64,000 nt of DNA, from NCBI RefSeq assembly GCF_014201095.1, contig NZ_JACHDN010000001.1, forward strand, positions 3,038,001 to 3,102,000, given 5' to 3'. The position numbers and the translations under genes were made by a program. Below, piece after piece: positions 58,942 to 64,000 of the stretch (the stretch's first letter is position 1; the number at the start of each line of letters is the position of its first letter). Below the pieces are notes generated by a model. It worked only from the letters and a program-made list of their open reading frames with translations. It did not search any database and was not told the DNA's origin. The DNA comes from Cellulomonas hominis. Its GTDB lineage: Bacteria > Actinomycetota > Actinomycetes > Actinomycetales > Cellulomonadaceae.

Positions 58942-60771
58942 GTGACCGGGGGCATCGCCCTGCTCGGCCCGCCGGGCGTGCAGCGGGCCGGCTCGGTCGC
59001 GTCCGGGCCCGTCCCGGCGCCGGCGCCGCGGGGCAGCAAGGCGTGGCTGCTGCTCGCGTACCTCGTGCTCGCGCAGCGCCCGGTGCCGCGCAGCCGGCTC
59101 GCGGACCTGCTGGTGGACGACGCCGACGACCCCGGGGCGGCGCTGCGCTGGAACCTCTCGCAGCTGCGCCGGGCGCTGGACGGCGTCGCCGACCTCGGCG
59201 GTGACCCGCTGACGCTGACCCTCCACCCCGGGACCGTCGTGGACGTGCGGGTGCTCGGCTCGGGGTCCTGGGCCGAGGCGCTGGCCCTGCCGGGGTTCGG
59301 CGGGGCGCTGCTGGAGGGCATCACGCCGCGCGGCAGCGCCGCCCTGGAGCTGTGGCTCGCGGCCGAGCGGGAGCGGGTCGCGGGGATGACGGCCGCGATC
59401 CTGCACGAGGCGGCGCACGCCCGGCTGGCCCGGGGCGAGGCGGGCTCGGCCGTCGACCTGGCGGGCCGGCTGGTCGCCGCCGAGCCGCTCGCCGAGCGCG
59501 GGCACGAGCTGTGGGTCCGCGCCCTGGTCGCGGCGGGCGACCGGGCGGGGGCCGAGCGCCGGGCCGCGGAGTGCCGGGCGCTGTTCCGCCGGGAGCTCGG
59601 CGTCGAGCCGTCCCCGGCGCTCGCCGCGGCGCTGCGCCCCCGCCCGGCGCCGGAGCCCGCCCGCTCGCCCGCGGCCGTGGACGCCGCGGTCGAGGGCGGC
59701 GAGAACGCGGCGCACGTCGGGGCGTACGAGCGGGCGATCGACCTGCTCCGCTCCGGGGTGCACGGCGCCCGGGCGCTGGGGGACGACGCCCGGCTGGCAC
59801 AGGCGCTCGGGTCGCTCGGGCGGGTGCTGGTGCACGGCGTGCGCGGCAGCGACGAGGAGGCGATCACCGTCCTGCACGAGGCGCTGGACGTCGCGCGCCG
59901 CGCCGGCGCCCGGGACGTCGCCGCCCGCGCCGCGCTCGAGCTCGGGCACGTCGAGACGCTCCGCGGCCGGTACCCGCGGTCGGCCGTCTGGTTCGGGCGG
60001 GCGACCCGGCTCGGCGGCGACGACCCGCGGCTGCGCGCCTGGGTCGGGGTGTTCGACGGCATCGGGCGCACCGACCAGGGCGACTACGCCGACGCGGTGG
60101 GGGTGCTGGACGCCGCGGTCGCGGACGCGCGCGCCGCGGGCGACCAGCGCGCCGAGGCGTACGCGCTCACGGCGCTGGGGCGGCTGCGGGTGCTGCGGGA
60201 CGAGCGGGACCCGGCCCTCGCGGTGCTGGACCGGGCGTGCGCGGTCGCGCAGGACCTCGGCTGGACGTCGTTCCTGCCGTTCCCGCGGACCCAGCGCGCC
60301 GAGGTGCTGCTGCGGGCCGGCGACCTGGACGCCGCCGAGGCCGGGCTGGAGGGCGCGTACGCGCTCGCGTGCCAGGTCGGCGACCCGTGCTGGGAGAGCT
60401 ACGCGCTGCGGGGCCGCGGGCTGCTCGCGGCGGCCCGGGGCGACGAGGCGACCGCGCTCGACCTGCTGACCGACGCCCCCGAGGCCGGCCGGCGGCAGCG
60501 CGACGCGCACGCGTGGGTGGAGGCGCACTGCCTGGACGCGCTCTGCGGGTACGCCGTCCCGCGCGGGCTGCCGTCCGCCGCGGGCTGGGTCGCGGAGCTC
60601 GAGGCGTTCGCGGCGCGGCGGGGCATGCGGGAGCTGGTCGCCCGCGCGGCCGGCCACCGCGCGGCCCTGGGCCAGGCGGGCGCCGCGGAGCACGCGGCGG
60701 CCCTGCGCGCGGCGATCGACAACCCGGCCCTCCCCGCACTGCCCGCCCCGGCCACGCCGAGACTGCCGTAG
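58942..60771 (+). CDS. BTAD/SARP-like transcriptional regulator with TPR-type C-terminus
   Basis: 609 residues from GTG 58942. An N-terminal winged-helix (about 25-90; KAWLLLAYLVLAQRPVPRSRLADLLVDD and LRWNLSQLRRALDG) and a bacterial transcriptional activation domain (about 100-240; LAGRLVAAEPLAERGHELWVRALVAAGDRAGAERRAAECRALFRRELGVEPS in part) are followed by helical TPR-like repeats (about 255-590). No ATPase domain separates them. It probably activates neighbouring or secondary-metabolite genes; target unknown. The stop codon lies in the left arm of a palindrome that an IS30 element interrupts. Confidence 0.85.
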   Translation: MTGGIALLGPPGVQRAGSVASGPVPAPAPRGSKAWLLLAYLVLAQRPVPRSRLADLLVDDADDPGAALRWNLSQLRRALDGVADLGGDPLTLTLHPGTVVDVRVLGSGSWAEALALPGFGGALLEGITPRGSAALELWLAAERERVAGMTAAILHEAAHARLARGEAGSAVDLAGRLVAAEPLAERGHELWVRALVAAGDRAGAERRAAECRALFRRELGVEPSPALAAALRPRPAPEPARSPAAVDAAVEGGENAAHVGAYERAIDLLRSGVHGARALGDDARLAQALGSLGRVLVHGVRGSDEEAITVLHEALDVARRAGARDVAARAALELGHVETLRGRYPRSAVWFGRATRLGGDDPRLRAWVGVFDGIGRTDQGDYADAVGVLDAAVADARAAGDQRAEAYALTALGRLRVLRDERDPALAVLDRACAVAQDLGWTSFLPFPRTQRAEVLLRAGDLDAAEAGLEGAYALACQVGDPCWESYALRGRGLLAAARGDEATALDLLTDAPEAGRRQRDAHAWVEAHCLDALCGYAVPRGLPSAAGWVAELEAFAARRGMRELVARAAGHRAALGQAGAAEHAAALRAAIDNPALPALPAPATPRLP

Positions 60772-60795
60772 GTGCTGCCTCACGCGCCCTTGGCG

Positions 60796-61965
60796 TCAGG
60801 TGGTTGTTGCAACGTGGTCCTCACCGGGAGGGTGCGTGGCATGGCTGGTTCGAGGTTGTCGCTGCAGGAGCGGGCGCAGATCGAGGTGTTGTTCGGTCAG
60901 GGGCTGACGTTCCCGGCGATCGGTCGGGCGATCGGGCGTGATCGCTCGACGGTCTGGCGTGAGGTCACGCGGAACAACTCCTACCGGGGTATGCACTTGG
61001 GTGGGGCCGGGTCGCGGCATCCTGGTGGTGCTCATTCGGGTCGGGCCGGTCGCGGCGGGGCCTACCGGTGGGTCTACGCCCACGGCAACGCCCACGCCCG
61101 GGCCGCCCGGCGCGCGCGGCGCCCCCGGGCCGGCAAGCTGATCGGGAACGCGAACGTCAAGGGTCGCGCGCCGTTCCCGGGTCGACTCTGGCCGGTGGTC
61201 GCCGCCAAGCTCGCGCAACGGTGGTCGCCTCGGCAGATCGCACACTGGTTGCGTCAGGAGTTCCCCGACCGACCGGAGCAGTGGGTGTCCCACGAGACGA
61301 TCTACCAGGCGATCTACTACCAGGCCCGCGGCGGGATGCGCGCGGAGCTGGACCGGCAGGTCGCGCTGCGCTCGGGGCGCGCAGCGCGCCGACCTCAGTC
61401 ACGGGTTGCGTCGGCCGGCCGGGGCGCGAAGACCTGGATCGGGGACCTGAACATCTCGACCAGACCCGCCGAGGCCGCTGATCGGGCGGTCCCGGGGCAC
61501 TGGGAAGGTGACCTGGTGATCGGGGCGCGGGGGTCCTCGGCGATCATCACGCTGGTCGAGCGGTCCACCCGGTTCGTGATGCTGGGGGCGCTGCCGAACT
61601 CCCGGGTCTCCGAGGAGGTCACCCGGGTCCTGATCGACCTGATGGGCCGGGTCCCGGGCGAGCTGGCCAAGACCTTGACCTGGGACCAGGGATCCGAGAT
61701 GGCCCAGCACGCGGCGTTCACCCTGGCCACAGGCTGCCGGGTGTTCTTCTGCGACCCGCACTCGCCCTGGCAGCGCGGAAGCAACGAGAACACCAACGGG
61801 CTGCTGCGCCAGTACTTCCCCCGGTCCTCGACCGACTTCCGCACCTACACCCAGGACGACCTCGACGCCGTCGCCCGCGAGCTCAACGGCCGACCCCGCG
61901 AAACCCTCGGCTGGCAGAATCCCGCACAACGACTCAACGACCTACTCGTTGCAACCGCCGCCTGA
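60796..61965 (+). mobile_element. IS30-family insertion sequence, apparently complete
   Basis: About 1170 bp. Left end TCAGGTGGTTGTTGCAAC (60796-60813) and the right end 61948-61965 are inverted repeats matching at 15 of 18 positions. The transposase stop TGA forms the outermost bases of the right end. I see no clear target duplication: the left flank ends TTGGCG and the right begins AACCGC. The body is lower in G+C than neighbouring genes. Confidence 0.88.
60841..61965 (+). CDS. IS30-family transposase
   Basis: 374 residues from ATG 60841. N-terminal helix-turn-helix LSLQERAQIEVLFGQGLTFPAIGRAIGRDRSTVWREV (in part), then a middle WSPRQIAHWLRQEFP and SHETIYQAIYYQARG. The catalytic DDE triad is readable: Asp in HWEGDLVIG, Asp in LTWDQGSEM, Glu in RGSNENTNGLLRQYFPR. 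The frame is intact, so it may be active. Confidence 0.95.
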   Translation: MAGSRLSLQERAQIEVLFGQGLTFPAIGRAIGRDRSTVWREVTRNNSYRGMHLGGAGSRHPGGAHSGRAGRGGAYRWVYAHGNAHARAARRARRPRAGKLIGNANVKGRAPFPGRLWPVVAAKLAQRWSPRQIAHWLRQEFPDRPEQWVSHETIYQAIYYQARGGMRAELDRQVALRSGRAARRPQSRVASAGRGAKTWIGDLNISTRPAEAADRAVPGHWEGDLVIGARGSSAIITLVERSTRFVMLGALPNSRVSEEVTRVLIDLMGRVPGELAKTLTWDQGSEMAQHAAFTLATGCRVFFCDPHSPWQRGSNENTNGLLRQYFPRSSTDFRTYTQDDLDAVARELNGRPRETLGWQNPAQRLNDLLVATAA

Positions 61966-62044
61966 AACCGCCGCCCCGGGACCAGCACCTGCTGCAGTCT
62001 CGGCGCCCGGTGCGCGGGGGCGGGGCGGGCTCCCGGCGGGCGGG

Positions 62045-62926
62045 TCAGAGGCCCGGGGCGCAGGGGCCGCGGCCGACCGCCGCGAGGCCCGCGAGGTCGC
62101 CCTGCTGGAACGTGTCCACCGGGGTCACCGGGTGCATCAGCTGCGTGGGGTCGTCGACGTGGTCCAGCCCGACCAGGTGCGCCACCTCGTGCCGCAGCAC
62201 CGGCAGGTACCCGCCGGGCCGGTCGAGCAGCGTGACGTCGAGGTAGACGCTCCCGGAGACGATGAACGCCTCCGCGGACACCGGGTCGGCCATCATCAGC
62301 GTGTGCGCGACGCCCGCGACGTCGCCGGCCAGGTCGGGGACGGTGGCCTCGTCGGTGAACCGGACGAGCACCGGCGCCCAGCGGTCGCCGAAGACCTCCG
62401 GCTGGAAGGGGTCCCGGTCCGCGGAGGCCGCCTCGGTGACCGTCCCGTCGTCGGCGAGGACCAGGCCCGTGGCCGCGGACACCTCCGCGAGCACGCCCTG
62501 CACCTGGGTCGCGAAGTCGGACGGCGCGCCCGCGGGGTCGACGACCACGTGCACCGGACGGCAGGGCGACCAGCCGACCGGGGCGGGCTCGCCGTCCGGG
62601 CCCGGGCGCGTCTCCAGGAACGCGTACGTGCCGCCGGGCGCCGCGACGGTGACCTCCGGGGCGAGGCGCGACCCGGCCTCCTCGACGCCCGGGCGCGGGT
62701 GGTCGCGGGCCGTCGCCGGCACCAGTCCGGACAGCCACGGCAGCCGGCCCTCCGCGATCGTGGGGAGCCACTGCGCCCCGTACACCGCGGCCAGCACCCC
62801 GACGACCAGCCACGGCAGGACCACGGCCGACCGCGACCGGCGGCGCGGCGGCTCGGCCGGCACCCACCCCCGCGGGTCCGACGGCGCCGGCCACCCGGGC
62901 GGCGGGCGACGACGGCGGGAGGGCAT
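62045..62926 (-). CDS. Membrane-anchored matrixin-like metalloprotease
   Basis: 293 residues. A basic, proline-rich N-terminus precedes one membrane helix (AVVLPWLVVGVLAAVYGAQW, about residues 34-54), so the rest faces outward. Zinc motif LRHEVAHLVGLDHVDD (HExxHxxGxxH, about residue 254) is followed by the Met-turn-like TQLMHPV. This is the metzincin/matrixin signature. WSPCRPVHVVVDPAGAP is a typical start of the catalytic domain. Substrate unknown. It is convergent with the BTAD gene across the interrupted palindrome. Confidence 0.86.
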   Translation of the reverse strand: MPSRRRRPPPGWPAPSDPRGWVPAEPPRRRSRSAVVLPWLVVGVLAAVYGAQWLPTIAEGRLPWLSGLVPATARDHPRPGVEEAGSRLAPEVTVAAPGGTYAFLETRPGPDGEPAPVGWSPCRPVHVVVDPAGAPSDFATQVQGVLAEVSAATGLVLADDGTVTEAASADRDPFQPEVFGDRWAPVLVRFTDEATVPDLAGDVAGVAHTLMMADPVSAEAFIVSGSVYLDVTLLDRPGGYLPVLRHEVAHLVGLDHVDDPTQLMHPVTPVDTFQQGDLAGLAAVGRGPCAPGL

Positions 62927-62976
62927 CCCTGCTCATCGGCGCGCGGGCGCCCCCGGTTGAGGGGACCGGGAGCGGG

Positions 62977-63999
62977 TCAGTCCTCCGGCTCCTCCAGCAG
63001 GCCGCCGCCGACCCAGTCGTCGATCGCCCACTCGTCGGCCTCGGAGAGCTCCATCCGCGCGCCGCGGCACAGCCCGATGACGTTGTCCGCCCAGGCCTCC
63101 GCGACGTCCTCGGCGGTGACCTCGGCGTCGAGCTCGAGCCCGACGTACAGCACGCCCGAGATGACGAAGTTCACCGTGGAGCGCCCGACCGCCGCGCCCG
63201 CCTCCTGGCAGGCGTCGCGGACCCGGCGCGCGGTGGCGGCGCGCTCGAACGGGTGGGCCCGGACGTCCTCGGCCAGCGCGGTGAGCAGGACGCGGTAGTT
63301 GTCCCGGCTCAGGCCCGGGGTGTCGGTCACGGAGATGACCTGGCGCTGGAGGGCCGTCGGGTCGGTGCCGGGTGCGGGGGCGGCGGCGCCCGGCAGGTCC
63401 GCCTCGCCGAAGCGCTTGGGGTCCCACACGTAGCCGGGGGAGGGTCGCGCGGCGACGCCGAGCTCCGGGACGGCCTGCGCGAGCCACGGCAGGAACCCGC
63501 CCGCGCCCGCCCAGCGGGTCGCCGGCAGGGTCGGGTCGGCCTGCTGCGCGGCCTGCGCGACGGCACCCGTCGGGACGGGGCGGTCGGCCGAGCGCACGCG
63601 CTGCAGGACGGCGCGGCGCGCAGCGAGCGACCCGGCGCCGGTCGCGTCGGTCGCGGTCGCGGTCGCGGTCGCGGGAGTCGCCGCGGGAGCGGCGGACGGC
63701 GTGGCGGGCGGGGGCTCGGTCGCGACCTGCGGCTCGGCCTCCGCCTCCGCGGCCGCCGCCGGGCCGCCGACGGTCACCAGGTCGGCGAGCTCGTCGGCGT
63801 TGATGACCGTGTCCGCCACGGCGCGGTAGGCGCTCGCCGCGGGACTGGCCGTGATGATCGTGACCCGGCGGTCCGCGGCGCGGCAGCGCTGGGCGAGCGG
63901 GGTGAAGTCGGCGTCCGCGGACACGATGACGAACTCGTCGTACCGCGCGTCGGCGGCCAGCGCGTCGACCGCGTCGAGCACGAGGTTGATGTCCGCGCT
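62977..63999 (-). CDS. NYN-domain RNase-like protein with OST-HTH (LOTUS) domain, N-terminus off the window
   Basis: 341 residues are visible; the frame is open at the right edge, so the start lies beyond. The first part is the end of a NYN/PIN-like domain: SADINLVLDAVDALA, FVIVSADADFTPLAQRCRAADRRVTI with conserved aspartates. An Ala/Thr-rich linker follows, then an OST-HTH domain (GAGGFLPWLAQAVPELGVAARPSPGYVWDPKRF in part) and a C-terminal helical domain ending WVGGGLLEEPED. NYN-LOTUS proteins of the LabA/DUF88 group are thought to process RNA. Location cytoplasmic. Confidence 0.87.
   Translation of the reverse strand, partial: SADINLVLDAVDALAADARYDEFVIVSADADFTPLAQRCRAADRRVTIITASPAASAYRAVADTVINADELADLVTVGGPAAAAEAEAEPQVATEPPPATPSAAPAATPATATATATDATGAGSLAARRAVLQRVRSADRPVPTGAVAQAAQQADPTLPATRWAGAGGFLPWLAQAVPELGVAARPSPGYVWDPKRFGEADLPGAAAPAPGTDPTALQRQVISVTDTPGLSRDNYRVLLTALAEDVRAHPFERAATARRVRDACQEAGAAVGRSTVNFVISGVLYVGLELDAEVTAEDVAEAWADNVIGLCRGARMELSEADEWAIDDWVGGGLLEEPED
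63649..63672. repeat. Four tandem GGTCGC hexamers inside the NYN gene linker
   Basis: GGTCGC occurs four times in a row and encodes the Ala-Thr repeats of the linker between the NYN and OST-HTH domains. Hexamer slippage would change linker length in two-residue steps without a frameshift. Confidence 0.85.
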
Positions 64000-64000
64000 G

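Larger units (their letters stand above)
60755..62005. repeat. Interrupted palindrome (hairpin element 4) carrying the IS30 insertion
   Basis: The left arm 60755-60777 begins CGCCGAGACTGC. The right arm 61983-62005 is its reverse complement at 21 of 23 positions. Between them lie the IS (60796-61965) and short flanks of 18 and 17 nt. Removing the IS restores a hairpin with a 35-nt loop between the convergent BTAD and metalloprotease genes. The outer arm is identical to that of element 1 at 7802. Confidence 0.8.

Noticed and set aside
60780..61982. Target-site duplication of the IS30 element
   Set aside because: The bases next to the two ends (TTGGCG and AACCGC) do not match at any length I can trust.
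1..64000. CRISPR array, rRNA or tRNA genes
   Set aside because: I saw no regularly spaced repeats with unique spacers, no cas genes, no rRNA segments and no cloverleaf other than the tRNA-like part of ssrA.

Overview
The window reads as a contiguous chromosomal segment of a very GC-rich Gram-positive actinobacterium. Coding lines I counted in ordinary regions reach about 80% G+C. The ftsE-ftsX-M23 peptidase-smpB order, GTG starts, 4-nt stop/start overlaps, probable leaderless promoters and a tmRNA tag ending in ALAA fit Actinomycetota. The sugar-utilisation content suggests Micrococcales (Cellulomonas-like), but that placement is inference.

Layout. 1-4056: a D-xylose ABC transporter (binding protein cut by the window edge, ATPase, frameshifted permease) with its ROK repressor. 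4275-7778: division genes ftsE and ftsX, a murein hydrolase and smpB. 7861-9966: a DUF255 protein. 10180-15227: an operon joining a rhamnulose-1-phosphate aldolase/lactaldehyde dehydrogenase fusion to lutABC, which together can take rhamnulose-1-phosphate to DHAP and pyruvate. 15275-17844: a small glycosyltransferase/epimerase/hydrolase cluster broken by an internal deletion. 17888-26652: a MazEF pair, NDH-2, an ATP-dependent DNA ligase, a chemoreceptor, an ABC exporter with a divergent TetR regulator and three operator boxes, and two small genes.

26829-27195 is the tmRNA gene ssrA, partner of the SmpB encoded 19 kb away. It is followed by an accessory stretch (about 27.2-37.3 kb, its first 3 kb clearly lower in G+C). 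This stretch holds a pseudo-ImmA/PIN pair, an unfamiliar two-gene module behind a perfect hairpin, an AbiE system with three operator boxes, a membrane-tethered MazF-like protein, a Phd/RelE pair and an HNH endonuclease. It looks like a toxin-antitoxin/defence island at a tmRNA locus, but no integrase is visible.

37.3-43 kb: an MFS drug exporter, a LuxR-type response regulator with its kinase, and a MacB-type ABC exporter. The same 18-bp dyad lies before the exporter and between kinase and ABC genes. 43-64 kb: a BRCT-containing helicase; a second deletion scar that beheads two divergent genes (winged-helix and TetR); metabolic singletons; a second MazEF; two DUF1905 paralogues; a GT2-GtrA/phosphodiester glycosidase pair; a BTAD regulator; an IS30-family element; a metalloprotease; and a NYN/OST-HTH protein cut by the right edge.

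The most interesting cross-cutting signals are: (i) a family of long intergenic palindromes where convergent genes meet (7.8, 22.8, 55.2 and 60.8/62.0 kb), one of which has an IS30 element inserted in its loop; (ii) two independent-looking gene-truncating deletion junctions; (iii) the shared response-regulator dyad; and (iv) the accessory stretch beside ssrA.
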